NCBI GenBank assembly: GCA_021108395.1
Contig: JAIOQZ010000032.1
Span: forward strand, 1 to 64,000
Length of the DNA: 64,000 nucleotides
Source of the DNA: Candidatus Cloacimonadota bacterium
GTDB lineage: Bacteria > Cloacimonadota > Cloacimonadia > Cloacimonadales > JAIOQZ01
Reading direction: 5' to 3'
This document shows positions 1 through 9,079 of the stretch, piece after piece. The notes beneath the pieces were generated by a model, which ran no database searches, was not told the origin of the DNA, and was given only the letters and a program-made list of their open reading frames with translations. Each line of letters begins with the position of its first letter. The first letter of the stretch is position 1. The position numbers and the translations under genes are program-made.

Positions 1-1712
1 ACATCAACTGCTCCGCCACTACGGTGACAAACGCGCAAGGCGACCAGCAGGAACTGCTGGACATGGATCATGCCGATTGTGCGATAGACTGGAACGGCTC
101 TCTGCTGGTGTTCAGCGGGGGTGTTTATGCAAGTGACTCGCAGTGCCCCTGTGTCTTTATCACCTGGTATGGCGCTGTGGCATACAGCAACTACCTGAGC
201 TTGCTGCAAGGGTTTACGCCCAGCTATGACCTCAGCGACTGGAGCTGCGACTGGAACGCCAACGGTTACCGCCTGCCAACCGAGGCCGAGTGGGAATATG
301 CCGCTCGTGGCGCGACTGATACTCCTGACTACTTCTACGCTGGCAGTGACAACATCGATGATGTTTCTTGGTATAACTTGAACTCAGGCAATACTACACA
401 TCCTGTAGGCCTGAAGCAGCCTAACGGCATCGGCACCTACGATATGAGTGGCAATGTTTGGGAATGGTGCTGGGACTGGTATGGCTCCAGCTATTACTCA
501 TCCTCACCCCAAGACAACCCAATCGGCCCGGCAAGTGGCTCCGACCGCGTATTACAGTGTGGTGGTTGGGAAGCTGGTGCAATCTATCATCGGGTCGCAG
601 GTCGCCACAATCACCCACCGCTTGGTAGCCTCGGCTTCTTTGGCTTCCGCATCAGCCGCAGGCCCGTCGTCGCGGGCGGCAACGCCGCGCCCAACGCGCC
701 CCACAGCCCGGCCCCGGCGGATAGCGCCTGCTTTGTACCCGCGGACACCACCCTCAGTTGGTCGTGCAGCGACCCCGACAGCGACCCGCTGACTTACGAC
801 GTCTATCTAAGCACAAGCGCAACCTTAGGCGCGGGTGACATCGTCTCGTCATCGCAGAGCGACACCATCTACGCCCCCGCCGTCCTCGAGGTGAACACGG
901 CCTACTACTGGAAGATCATCGCCCGCGACGGCGTCTGGGCCTGCGAAAGCCCCGTGTGGCGCTTCTCGACGGAAACGCCGCCGGAGATGATCTCCGTCCC
1001 CGCCGGCAGCTTCCAGATGGGCAACACGCTCGGCGGAGGCAACCCCGACGAACTGCCCGTGCACACCGTGAACCTCGACGCCTACTGGATTGGGAAATAT
1101 GAGGTTACTCAGGCGGAGTATGAGGTTGTCATGGGCAACAATCCAGCTTGCGATTATGGCGCAGGCGCTGATTATCCAATTTACTATGTAAGCTGGTATG
1201 ATGCGTTGGCGTATTGCAACCAACTGAGCCTCAATGAAGGGTTGACGCCATGTTACGTTATCGATGGTGTTAATTCAACCTGTGACTTCAACGCCAACGG
1301 CTACCGCCTGCCCACCGAAGCGGAATGGGAATACGCCGCGCGTGGTGCCACGAACACGCCGGATTATCTGTATGCTGGGAGTGATACAGTAGGCGATGTA
1401 GCCTGGTATGACGGCAACAACACGCCAGTTGGGACAAAGGTTGTAGGCCAGTTACAGTCTAACGGAATTGGCACCTTTGACATGAGCGGAAATGTGTGGG
1501 AGTATTGCTGGGATTGGTTTGACTCCAACTACTACTCTTCCTCCTCTCAGGACAACCCTACCGGCCCAACAGACGGCACTGGTCGCGTGATACGGGGCGG
1601 CTACTGGTACGTCATTGCCAGCGGTTGTCGAGTTTCTTATCGCAACTGGGGCACTCCATCCAATAATACATACAACGCCTTAGGCTTCCGCTTGTGCAGG
1701 AGGGCGGAGTAG
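1..1712 (+). CDS. Tandem FGE/SUMF1-domain protein, 5'-truncated
   Basis: This is the 3' part of a gene whose frame stays open to the window edge, so the GTG at 24 offered by the ORF track is probably internal. Two formylglycine-generating-enzyme-like (C-type-lectin fold) domains are visible. The first spans about residues 10-215 and the second about 325-562; each has the family signature RLPTEAEWEYAARG, a DMSGNVWE motif and a terminal GFR. A fibronectin-III-like linker (about 225-315) separates them. FGE-like domains outside true sulfatase-maturing enzymes are usually binding or structural modules, and I see no catalytic cysteine pair of the FGE type in either domain. It lacks the PNPFNP sorting domain carried by the other exoproteins here. 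The linker is markedly GC-richer than the lectin-like blocks. The domain call is sure; the role is unknown and probably extracellular. Confidence 0.85.
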   Translation, partial: INCSATTVTNAQGDQQELLDMDHADCAIDWNGSLLVFSGGVYASDSQCPCVFITWYGAVAYSNYLSLLQGFTPSYDLSDWSCDWNANGYRLPTEAEWEYAARGATDTPDYFYAGSDNIDDVSWYNLNSGNTTHPVGLKQPNGIGTYDMSGNVWEWCWDWYGSSYYSSSPQDNPIGPASGSDRVLQCGGWEAGAIYHRVAGRHNHPPLGSLGFFGFRISRRPVVAGGNAAPNAPHSPAPADSACFVPADTTLSWSCSDPDSDPLTYDVYLSTSATLGAGDIVSSSQSDTIYAPAVLEVNTAYYWKIIARDGVWACESPVWRFSTETPPEMISVPAGSFQMGNTLGGGNPDELPVHTVNLDAYWIGKYEVTQAEYEVVMGNNPACDYGAGADYPIYYVSWYDALAYCNQLSLNEGLTPCYVIDGVNSTCDFNANGYRLPTEAEWEYAARGATNTPDYLYAGSDTVGDVAWYDGNNTPVGTKVVGQLQSNGIGTFDMSGNVWEYCWDWFDSNYYSSSSQDNPTGPTDGTGRVIRGGYWYVIASGCRVSYRNWGTPSNNTYNALGFRLCRRAE

Positions 1713-1766
1713 CGCGCCACCCGGCCGCTTCGCGTCCACCCGAGGACACCTCACCCCGTCGGGGTA

Positions 1767-1802
1767 CCTCTTACCCTCTCCTGCACAGGAGAGGGTAAGA
1801 GG
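1767..1802. repeat. Perfect 17-bp inverted repeat, 2-nt loop
   Basis: CCTCTTACCCTCTCCTG is followed after CA by its exact reverse complement. It is flanked by smaller inverted repeats (CACCCCGTCGGGGT just before, CTCCCTCCCC/GGGGAGGG around 1822-1848, and CACACCAT/ATGGTGTG around 1852-1874). The whole 1740-1880 stretch is a run of hairpins with no coding potential, typical of MITE or REP-like debris. It could also terminate the preceding gene. Confidence 0.75.
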
Positions 1803-1930
1803 TTGCCACTAAAATGCTTAACTCCCTCCCCTATGCAGGGGAGGGACGTCACACACCATGTGTTATGGTGTGGGGCTGGGTGGGGTTCTGGAGCGATTGC
1901 CACTGATTGCTGACTTTGTCAACAGTCTGA

Positions 1931-1959
1931 AAGAAGTCCCGGCAGCGCCGGGGCTTCTT
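1931..1959. terminator. Bidirectional hairpin terminator downstream of dinB
   Basis: AAGAAGTCCCGG, a short loop, then CCGGGGCTTCTT. One arm mismatch pairs as G-T. It lies just past the dinB stop on the minus strand. About 55 nt including this stem recur at 38440-38493, so it is a copy of a shared terminator cassette. Confidence 0.7.
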
Positions 1960-1982
1960 TATGTTTGAATGCTCACCTTTTT

Positions 1983-3170
1983 TCAAAAAGTTTGGCGACT
2001 GTCGCCTATCTTGATGGCGCTCTCGCCAAAGCGTTTCTTGATACTGTCAACAGCGCGGGCGGTGAGCACGTCGCGGTTGTCGAAGTCCTCAAACAGGCGA
2101 AGCTGCGATGGTTCCTCGTCAAACACGAGGTTGCTAACGCCCACTCCCAGCAAACGGATGCGCAACGCTCCCGTATCCACCTCACGAAACAACGCGCAGA
2201 TTTCGTCATAGAGATCGGTGTCGAAAAAGATGGTGTGGCGCAAGGTGTGACGGTGCGTATGGGTTACGAAGTCCTCTGTGCGGACGGTGAGCCGCACAGT
2301 GCGAGCGCGAGCGTCGTGCTTGCGCAGGCGAAAAGCCACCTTGTGCACCAGTGACAGCAGCACCTTCAGGAGATGCTCGGGGTTGTTCGTGGCGCTATAG
2401 AACGTCGTCTCGTTGCTGATGGACTTTGGCCGCTCACTTTCCGCCTCGGCCACCACGGGGCTGTCATCCTGTCCCAGGCCCATGCGGTGCAGCTTGCACC
2501 CGCCCACGCCGAACTTGCGGCTAAGTATGTCCGCCGGATAGCGGCCAAGCTGCCCGGCAGTGTGAATGCCCAGCAGTTTCAGTTTTTCGGCTGTCTTCTC
2601 TCCCACGCCAAACAGCGACTCGACCGGCAGGTCTTCCATCAGCGCCGACACATCCTCCGGCTCGATGATATACACGCCGTCCGGCTTGGCGAGTTTGCTG
2701 GCGAGCTTGGCCAGCAGTTTATTGGGCGCTATGCCCACCGACGACGGCAGATCGAGTTCGTCGCGGACGGCGCCGCGAATGCCCTCGCCAATGACGCGCT
2801 TGCTGCCGAACAGACGCAGGCAACCGCTCACATCGAGAAACATCTCGTCAATGCTGAAAGGTTCTACCACTGGTGTGAAGCGCTTGCAGATTTGCAGGAT
2901 GCGCATTGAGGCATAGCTGTATTTGCCCTGGCTGCCGGGGAAGAACAGCCCGTGTGGACACCGCCGCCAGGCTTCGATGACAGGCATCCCGCTGTGGCAA
3001 CCATACTTGCGCGCTTCATACGAGCAGGTGGTCACCACGCCCTTCTTGGTGTGTGAACCGGCGATGAACAGCGGCTTGCCACGCAACGCAGGGTTGTCGC
3101 GCTGCTCAATCGAGGCGAAAAAGGCGTCCATGTCGATGAGGGCGATGACGCGCTCTTTCGGCTGCGGCAT
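1983..3170 (-). CDS. dinB: DNA polymerase IV (Y-family)
   Basis: This is a 395-residue error-prone translesion polymerase. The catalytic motif IDMDAFFASIEQ lies at residues 12-23 and SIDE at 106-109, giving the metal-binding acidic residues. The helix-hairpin-helix thumb and little-finger regions follow. The near-terminal QLRLF fits the beta-clamp-binding consensus. The ORF track extends 28 residues upstream into the PHP gene; I chose the ATG at 3170, which follows the PHP stop by 2 nt, so the two are probably co-transcribed. The last codons (QTF-stop) lie inside a CAAACTTTTT repeat arm shared with the dispersed palindromic repeat, so the repeat has contributed the protein's C-terminus. The length is normal for the family. 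Confidence 0.93.
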   Translation of the reverse strand: MPQPKERVIALIDMDAFFASIEQRDNPALRGKPLFIAGSHTKKGVVTTCSYEARKYGCHSGMPVIEAWRRCPHGLFFPGSQGKYSYASMRILQICKRFTPVVEPFSIDEMFLDVSGCLRLFGSKRVIGEGIRGAVRDELDLPSSVGIAPNKLLAKLASKLAKPDGVYIIEPEDVSALMEDLPVESLFGVGEKTAEKLKLLGIHTAGQLGRYPADILSRKFGVGGCKLHRMGLGQDDSPVVAEAESERPKSISNETTFYSATNNPEHLLKVLLSLVHKVAFRLRKHDARARTVRLTVRTEDFVTHTHRHTLRHTIFFDTDLYDEICALFREVDTGALRIRLLGVGVSNLVFDEEPSQLRLFEDFDNRDVLTARAVDSIKKRFGESAIKIGDSRQTF

Positions 3171-3172
3171 GA

Positions 3173-4057
3173 TTAATCGCTGTAGGTAAAGAGGCTGTTT
3201 GTCCAGGCGCGGCGGCCGTTTTCGTCCTCGATCTCGAGGTAGAGATATTCCCATGTGGTGGGAACCGAGAAGCTTGCCTGGTCAATGGACGTGCTGTCCA
3301 GCCTGCCTTCGCGGCGACCGTGCATGTTCGGTCCCACGAGGCGGATCCAACGGACAGGGCTTGTTTGCACCTCGATGTGGCCATCGACAAGCTCAATGCT
3401 CTTGAAGTCTGGGCCTTGCGAGGAATAGAACCTGCCGCGACGAATGGCATCCATGATAGCTTCGCGGGTGAGTTCCGGTGCGCTCACATGCACCCAGGCT
3501 CCGTTCCACACCTGGTTGTTGGCGCGCAGATGAGCGTCGTCGGCACCGATGCCAAGAGTGTCGGAATTGCGAAGCAGCATCGCGTTCCAGTAGGCCCGCG
3601 AGTCGGATTTGCCGTTGAGCCAGTGACAGATGTGGTTGTACACCTCAACGCCGTGAAACTGCCAGCGCAACGCTTCGTCCATGCTGTTGCCGCACCACGC
3701 CGGATGCGCCAGAATGAGCAGGCCGCCCTGGCGACGAACGCTCTCGATCGCCGCGACGAAGCCCATTTCGGGCGAGATACCCTCGAAATGTCCCAGGCAG
3801 ACAACGTGGTAATATCCGCCGGCATAGTCGTGCCCGTCCAACTCGGCGCCGTCGAGCCAGAGCAATGGATAGCTGGTTGTATCGGCAGCGGCGTCACTGG
3901 CCACCCAGTGATCCATTCTGGTAAGAAAGTCGTAGCCGGCGTCGGCGTAAAGTTTTGCCAGTTCGGGCAATGTGCGCCCGCCATCGCTCAATGTACTGTG
4001 AATGTGCAGGTTCCCTTTGAACCACTGGCCGGTGTCGTTGTAACGGAATTGCTGCAT
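3173..4057 (-). CDS. PHP-domain metal-dependent phosphoesterase
   Basis: This 294-residue protein is of the PHP (polymerase and histidinol phosphatase) superfamily, CehA/McbA-like. The metal-binding HIHS motif is at residues 18-21, followed by MDHW, GAEL and HPAWCG segments that carry the other expected ligands. The C-terminal 60 residues resemble a small beta domain seen in this subfamily. The family hydrolyses phosphoester bonds; the substrate cannot be told from sequence. I start at the ATG at 4057 because AAAGGA lies 7 nt upstream; the ORF-track start adds 20 unsupported residues. It is first in a two-gene unit with dinB. No signal peptide is seen, so it is probably cytoplasmic. Confidence 0.82.
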   Translation of the reverse strand: MQQFRYNDTGQWFKGNLHIHSTLSDGGRTLPELAKLYADAGYDFLTRMDHWVASDAAADTTSYPLLWLDGAELDGHDYAGGYYHVVCLGHFEGISPEMGFVAAIESVRRQGGLLILAHPAWCGNSMDEALRWQFHGVEVYNHICHWLNGKSDSRAYWNAMLLRNSDTLGIGADDAHLRANNQVWNGAWVHVSAPELTREAIMDAIRRGRFYSSQGPDFKSIELVDGHIEVQTSPVRWIRLVGPNMHGRREGRLDSTSIDQASFSVPTTWEYLYLEIEDENGRRAWTNSLFTYSD

Positions 4058-4285
4058 AGTTAATTCCTTTCTCAGGCGATTTTTGTCATAGTAACATAGT
4101 GAGGACAAAGATGTCAACGGTTTTCATAGCCACAACCAGAAAGGGCCGCCGCAATCGAGGCGGAAATCGGCCATTGCGGTAGCGCTGGGGATTTCGGGGG
4201 AAATAATGGAAGAAAAGCTGGACAAGTATCGCTCTCGTTTCGACTTTGGTCTGAAACGGTTAAGAATGTAATAGGAGAGAGACGT

Positions 4286-5830
4286 ATGCTCGAAGAAATC
4301 AAACAGAATGAAATTGTGAATGAAGAAGAAGTGAAGACGACCGAAGCGGCAGAAACGCAGGCTGAAACGGTAGAGACACTGGCCGATTCGACAGAAACTC
4401 AGGTCGAAACGGCAGAAACTCAGGATGACGCGGCCAAGACCGAGGAAGACTTCGGCCAGATGCTCGATGAGTCCAACTTTGACGCCGCCCAGGTAATGGA
4501 AGGCGATCAGGTAACCGGCAAAATCGTCAACATCTCCGACACATACATCTTCGTCTCGCTGGGAGACAAACTCGACGGTATTGCCGACAAGGCAGACTAC
4601 CTCGACGCCGAAGGCAACTTCACCCTCGAGATCGGCAACGAACTCACCGGCTATGTCGTCCGCCGCGGCGAGAGCGAAACCATCATCGCGCCCAGCTTCA
4701 GCAAAGCCAATGCCACCCAGGCCATGCTCATCGAGGCCTACGAAGGCAAGGTACCCGTGAAGGGCAGAGTCATCAGTGCCATCAAGGGCGGATTCGCCAT
4801 CGACGTGCTCGAAGCTCGCGGCTTCTGTCCGCAATCGCAGATGGACCTGCGTCCGGTGCACGACAGCTCCGAATTCATCGGCAACGAATTCGACTTTCTC
4901 ATCATCGATCTGGACGAGCGCGGCATGAACGTTGTTGTTTCGCGCCGTAAGCTGCTGGATAAAGAGCGCGAGGTATTGCGCAAAGCAACCCTGTCGCAGC
5001 TCGAAGTGGGCGCAACCATGCAGGGCCGTGTCACCCGTCTCACCACCTTCGGCGCCTTCGTCGATCTTGGCGGCCTCGAAGGCCTGCTGCACATCAGCGA
5101 GATGGACTGGTCACGGGTCGATTCACCCTCCGACGTGCTCAACATCGGCGACGAAATCGAGGTGAAGGTCATCAAGCTCCAGGGCGAGCGCATCTCGCTT
5201 TCACGCAGAGCGCTGCTGCCCAACCCCCTCGACGAAGCGCTCAAGGACATCAACGTTGACGACATCGTTTCCTGCCGTATCGTCAAGAACGAAACATTCG
5301 GTTCCTTTGCCGAGATACAGCCCGGCGTACAGGGCCTCATCCCCATCAGCGAGATGAAGCGCGGACGCCGCATCGCCAAGCCATCCGAGGTGGTCAAGGT
5401 GGGCGATCTCGTGAGTGTCAAGGTGTTGCGGGTGGACCTGGAGAACCGCAAGATCAGCCTCTCGCTCAAGGCTCTCGAAGCCGACCCTTGGGACACCATA
5501 GACGACTTCCTCCACAAGGGCCAGGTCGTCGCCGGCGTCATCGACGGCGTCACCGATTTCGGCGTGTTCATCAAGCTCCGCGACGGCCTCACAGGCCTGC
5601 TGCCCAAGGGCAAGATGAAGCTGGGCAAACTCGACATCACCAAAGAGAACATCGGTCAGGAACAGAGCGTTCGCGTGGCGCACATAGACACCGACCGCCA
5701 GCGCATCTCGCTCGAACCAACCGAAATGGAAGGCCAGGCCATTGACCAGAACGACACCTCCGACTGGTGGCGCTATGCCAAGCAGAGCTGGAAGAGCAAC
5801 AAGGACGAGAGCCCCTTCCAGGATCTGTAA
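4286..5830 (+). CDS. rpsA: Ribosomal protein S1-like, five S1 domains
   Basis: This 514-residue protein has five S1 RNA-binding domains at about 72-140, 150-225, 238-310, 323-399 and 409-480; the third has the classic GAFVDLGG and GLLHISEM signatures. The first 70 residues are an acidic low-complexity tail built from repeated AET/ETQ units. Known S1 proteins bind mRNA on the 30S subunit and help translation initiation; five or six domains is usual outside E. coli. The start at 4286 has a strong AGGAGAGAG site. The gene stands alone, with its own upstream gap and a strong terminator behind it. A general S1-domain RNA-binding protein is the alternative. Confidence 0.85.
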   Translation: MLEEIKQNEIVNEEEVKTTEAAETQAETVETLADSTETQVETAETQDDAAKTEEDFGQMLDESNFDAAQVMEGDQVTGKIVNISDTYIFVSLGDKLDGIADKADYLDAEGNFTLEIGNELTGYVVRRGESETIIAPSFSKANATQAMLIEAYEGKVPVKGRVISAIKGGFAIDVLEARGFCPQSQMDLRPVHDSSEFIGNEFDFLIIDLDERGMNVVVSRRKLLDKEREVLRKATLSQLEVGATMQGRVTRLTTFGAFVDLGGLEGLLHISEMDWSRVDSPSDVLNIGDEIEVKVIKLQGERISLSRRALLPNPLDEALKDINVDDIVSCRIVKNETFGSFAEIQPGVQGLIPISEMKRGRRIAKPSEVVKVGDLVSVKVLRVDLENRKISLSLKALEADPWDTIDDFLHKGQVVAGVIDGVTDFGVFIKLRDGLTGLLPKGKMKLGKLDITKENIGQEQSVRVAHIDTDRQRISLEPTEMEGQAIDQNDTSDWWRYAKQSWKSNKDESPFQDL

Positions 5831-5853
5831 ACCAATCGCAAACAGATATGCAT

Positions 5854-5883
5854 CGCCCCGGCAGCCGCTGGGGCGTTTTTTTT
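5854..5883 (+). terminator. Rho-independent terminator of S1 gene
   Basis: CGCCCC, a 10-nt loop, GGGGCG, then a run of eight T. It lies 23 nt after the stop codon of the S1 gene. Confidence 0.9.
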
Positions 5884-6041
5884 GTTGCGGCGACATGCGG
5901 CGCTCCTGCATGAAAGCGGGAAATAGTATTTCGGAATCCTGCAAATCACGATTTTGACAATTAATCCCGATTACGACCTGCTCACTGTTTGAGAACCAGA
6001 AAAGATTTGACGTAGCCTTGTATCTGGGCATTACTGAGAAC

Positions 6042-7613
6042 ATGAAGAAAAAACTCGATATCACCGTGCTGATCGTTGAAGATGATCGCGAGATTCTCAC
6101 CATCCTGTCCACCGTTCTTGGCGAGATTGTGCGTGAGGTCTGCACTGCGTACGACGGCATTCACGGGCTGGAGCTATACGAGGCGCATCAACCCGATATC
6201 CTCATCACCGATGTCAGGATGCCGCGTCTGGGCGGGCTCGAAATGATTCGCCAGATTCGCTATCTGAACGACAACTGCAAGATTATCGTCATGTCGGCGT
6301 ATCAGGAGACCAGCTTCTTTCTCGAAGCAATCGACATCGGCGTCGATGGTTTTCTTCTCAAGCCCATCCACATCGACAGGTTGACCTCGCTGGTCGAAGA
6401 GCTGGGCAATGTGACACAGCTCGAGCGCAAGCTTGCCCTCGAAGAGGAAGAGCTTCGGCGGGTAGAGGTTGAGTTGAGCCAAAGCGAGGCGCGCTATCAT
6501 TCACTGTTCAGCTCGATGCAGGACGGCGTGATGCTGTTCCGGCTCGAAGGCGATGAACCGACTGTAACCATCACCGACACCAATATTGCCTTTACTCGTC
6601 TCCTGAGCGAAACGTCATGCGAAGAACTTCCCCTGCTCGAGCTGGCCACCGAGTTGAGCAGAACCGGCAAAGCAGTCGTTGTCGAACGTTATTTATCAGA
6701 TATCAACCGTCACTTTCGCATCAACCTGTTCCAGCCACAGGACGGCCTTTTCGCCGCTATCCTCACCGATCTCACCGACCACAAGCGCATCGAGGAGCAA
6801 GTCCATGCGCTCAATCGTGGACTGGAGAAGCGGGTCGAGGAGGAGCTGCAAAAACGCCAGGAGCAACAGCGGCTGCTTATTCAGAAGAGCAAGCTCGAAT
6901 CACTGGGCATTCTGGCGGCAGGCGTTGCGCACGAAGTGAATCAGCCGCTCACACGCATTTCGCTGGGTCTGGGCAACATCGCTTTCAAGAGCCAGCGCGG
7001 CAAGCTCAGCGGCGCCTACATCGAGGAGAAGTGCGAAACGCTGCTGGGCGATGTCGAACGCATCAAGACCATCATCGATCACATTAAGACCTTCTCGCGT
7101 GAACAGAAATCCGACCTGTTCGAGCGGGTGGACATCAACAAGGTGGTGCACGCTTCAATGCTGCTGGTGCAGAACCAGTATCGCAATCACGGCATCGAAC
7201 TGGTGACGGAACTGGCCGAGTCTGTCGAGCCGACCATCGGCAACCCATACCGGCTCGAGCAGGTTGTGCTCAATTTGTTGTCCAATGCCCGGGACGCGGT
7301 CGAAGAACGAACAGAAGTGTCCGATGACAACTTCGTGCCGCGCATCGTATTGCGTACTGTCCAGGAGACAGGTGTGGTGTGCGTCGAGGTGGAGGACAAC
7401 GGTATTGGCATTCCCGCCGACGATCTGGAAATGATTTTCGAGCCGTTTTTCACTCGCAAGGACACCAATCGCGGCACAGGACTGGGGCTGTCCATCAGCT
7501 ATGGTATCGTGGGCGAGATGAAAGGCAGCATCGAAGCGCACAGCAGCCCCGGCGAAGGTACCCGTATGTGCGTGCGTCTGCCGGTGATTGACACAGGAGA
7601 GCAACCGCAATGA
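6042..7613 (+). CDS. Receiver-PAS-like-histidine kinase, soluble
   Basis: This 523-residue cytosolic sensor kinase has an N-terminal receiver at 6-118 (acidic pair EDD, phospho-Asp D57, Lys107), a PAS-like segment (about 151-245), a coiled coil (about 249-285), the HisKA H-box with H297 (GVAHEVNQPL) and an HATPase domain (NLLSNARDA, DNGIGI, GTGLGL). No transmembrane segment is seen, so input must come from the receiver or PAS. I prefer ATG 6042 over the TTG at 6018 because homology starts at KKLDITVLIVEDD. The stop overlaps the next gene by ATGA, which strongly links it to the NtrC-type regulator as partner. Its receiver is visibly paralogous to that of the hybrid kinase at 9611. Confidence 0.9.
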   Translation: MKKKLDITVLIVEDDREILTILSTVLGEIVREVCTAYDGIHGLELYEAHQPDILITDVRMPRLGGLEMIRQIRYLNDNCKIIVMSAYQETSFFLEAIDIGVDGFLLKPIHIDRLTSLVEELGNVTQLERKLALEEEELRRVEVELSQSEARYHSLFSSMQDGVMLFRLEGDEPTVTITDTNIAFTRLLSETSCEELPLLELATELSRTGKAVVVERYLSDINRHFRINLFQPQDGLFAAILTDLTDHKRIEEQVHALNRGLEKRVEEELQKRQEQQRLLIQKSKLESLGILAAGVAHEVNQPLTRISLGLGNIAFKSQRGKLSGAYIEEKCETLLGDVERIKTIIDHIKTFSREQKSDLFERVDINKVVHASMLLVQNQYRNHGIELVTELAESVEPTIGNPYRLEQVVLNLLSNARDAVEERTEVSDDNFVPRIVLRTVQETGVVCVEVEDNGIGIPADDLEMIFEPFFTRKDTNRGTGLGLSISYGIVGEMKGSIEAHSSPGEGTRMCVRLPVIDTGEQPQ

Positions 7614-8980
7614 TGCAGATACTCATTGTTGACGACGAAGCCGGCATTCGCGCCGAGCTTACCGAATTCCTCTGCGAGCATGATTTCGAGGTATATGCCG
7701 CCGCTACGCCGTCGGAAGCCTTCGAGCAGCTCGAAAGGCGCGAGATCGACCTGGTTATCCTCGACATACGCCTTCCCCAGATGGACGGCCTCGAAGTGCT
7801 GCGCCGCATCAGAGATGCCTGGCCGGCACTCGAGGTTATCATGATTACCGGTCATGGCGACCAAGAGAACATCCTGCAATCCATGCGTCTGGGCGCATTC
7901 GATTTCTTCATCAAGCCCTTCCGCGTCGCCGACATCCATCACGCCATTCAACGCACCAGTCGTTTCATCGAGTTGCACCAGCGGCTGCACGACGTAGAGC
8001 GCACCTACAGCCTCATCAACCATGAGTTACAGGCAAGGATTGGCGCCGATCTCATTGGCCGCAGCAACGCCATCCACCAGGTTATCGAGCAGATGCACCA
8101 GATTACCGGCGCTGACGATACGCCAGTGCTCATTACGGGTGAGACCGGCACCGGCAAGGAGCTTGTGGCGCGCGGGATTCACTATTTGTCGTCACGCCGC
8201 GAGCGATATTTCTATCCGGTCAATTGCTCGGCCATTCCCGAGAGCCTGTTCGAGAGCGAGTTTTTCGGGCATCGAAAGGGCGCTTTCACCGGCGCTCTCG
8301 AAGACAAGGCCGGCTGGTTCGAGGTGGCTCATCGGGGCACGCTGTTTCTCGACGAGATTGGCGACATGCCGCCGGCGCTGCAATCCAAGCTGCTGCGTGT
8401 GCTCGAAGACCGCATGGTGCGCCGCATCGGCTCTACCCGTGAAGTACCGTTCGACACGCGTGTCATCTCGGCCACCAACCAGAACGTCGAGGCGCTCGTC
8501 GCCGACAAGAAATTCCGTCTCGATCTCTACCACCGCCTCAATACTTTTCACATCCACATTCCGCCCCTGAGAGAGAGGCCCGAAGACATACCGGTTCTGG
8601 TCGAGCACTTTCTCACAGACTTCGCTCGCAAGTTGCGCAAGCCGGTACAGGCCATCGCTGAGGACGTGCTCGACGCGCTCTGCGCCTATCCGTTCGCCGG
8701 CAACGTGCGCGAACTGCGCAACCTCGTCGAGCGGGCAGTCATCATTTGTGAAGGCGATACGCTGAACCGCAGGCACTTCCCTGACATGCCGGGGGGAGCG
8801 CCGTCAGTCGCCGCCACAGCCGAGGCGCCGAACGAAACGCTCGACCTTACGAAGATCGAGCGCCAGACCATTCTCAAAGCTTTGCGCCGCACCGACGGCA
8901 ATAAAGCGCAGGCAGCGGAATTGTTAGGCCTCTCCTGGAACGCTCTCGACCGCCGCATGAAGAAATACGAGCTGAGTTAA
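7610..8980 (+). CDS. NtrC-family sigma-54 response regulator
   Basis: This 456-residue protein has a receiver at 3-115 (D52, K102) and a sigma-54 AAA+ domain with Walker A GETGTGKE at 177-184, GAFTGA at 224-229 and Walker B LFLDEIGD at 245-252. The C-terminal Fis-type helix-turn-helix (about 425-456) contains NKAQAAELLGLS. It activates RNA polymerase holding sigma-54 after phosphorylation. The start overlaps the upstream kinase stop and has AGGAGAG 9 nt upstream, so the two proteins are very likely a cognate pair. All catalytic residues look intact. Its target promoters are unknown; I looked for -24/-12 elements in the nearby gaps and found no convincing one. The dispersed repeat begins 4 nt after its stop. 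Confidence 0.94.
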   Translation: MMQILIVDDEAGIRAELTEFLCEHDFEVYAAATPSEAFEQLERREIDLVILDIRLPQMDGLEVLRRIRDAWPALEVIMITGHGDQENILQSMRLGAFDFFIKPFRVADIHHAIQRTSRFIELHQRLHDVERTYSLINHELQARIGADLIGRSNAIHQVIEQMHQITGADDTPVLITGETGTGKELVARGIHYLSSRRERYFYPVNCSAIPESLFESEFFGHRKGAFTGALEDKAGWFEVAHRGTLFLDEIGDMPPALQSKLLRVLEDRMVRRIGSTREVPFDTRVISATNQNVEALVADKKFRLDLYHRLNTFHIHIPPLRERPEDIPVLVEHFLTDFARKLRKPVQAIAEDVLDALCAYPFAGNVRELRNLVERAVIICEGDTLNRRHFPDMPGGAPSVAATAEAPNETLDLTKIERQTILKALRRTDGNKAQAAELLGLSWNALDRRMKKYELS

Positions 8981-8983
8981 GAG

Positions 8984-9079
8984 CAGGGGTTTCACCCCTG
9001 AAGATGGGGTGCTGCCCCCACCCCCGTCAACTTTTTGTAAAAAGTGGAATCAAAAACTCTTGGCGGATGCTGACGCATA
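8984..9079. repeat. Dispersed modular palindromic repeat, copy A
   Basis: The modules run in order: CAGGGGTTTCACCCCTG hairpin, a GGGGTGCTGCCCC hairpin, CAACTTTTTGTAAAAAGT, the constant ATCAAAAACTCTTG(G)CGG, then GGATGCTGACGCAT. The same order appears in copies B (23417) and C (26815). It fills most of the 280-nt gap between the NtrC gene and the small receiver gene. A weak ORF (from 9009) through this sequence is an artefact of the palindromes. Confidence 0.85.

Noticed and set aside
1-1712. Diversity-generating retroelement target (C-terminal FGE/lectin domain with a GFR ending)
   Set aside because: The domain type and end position fit known variable proteins, but the 270 nt downstream hold no template repeat similar to the gene end, and no reverse transcriptase is encoded in the window; the next gene is dinB.
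1740-1880. CRISPR array
   Set aside because: The repeats are inverted, of differing sequence, and without regular spacers; none elsewhere in the window either.
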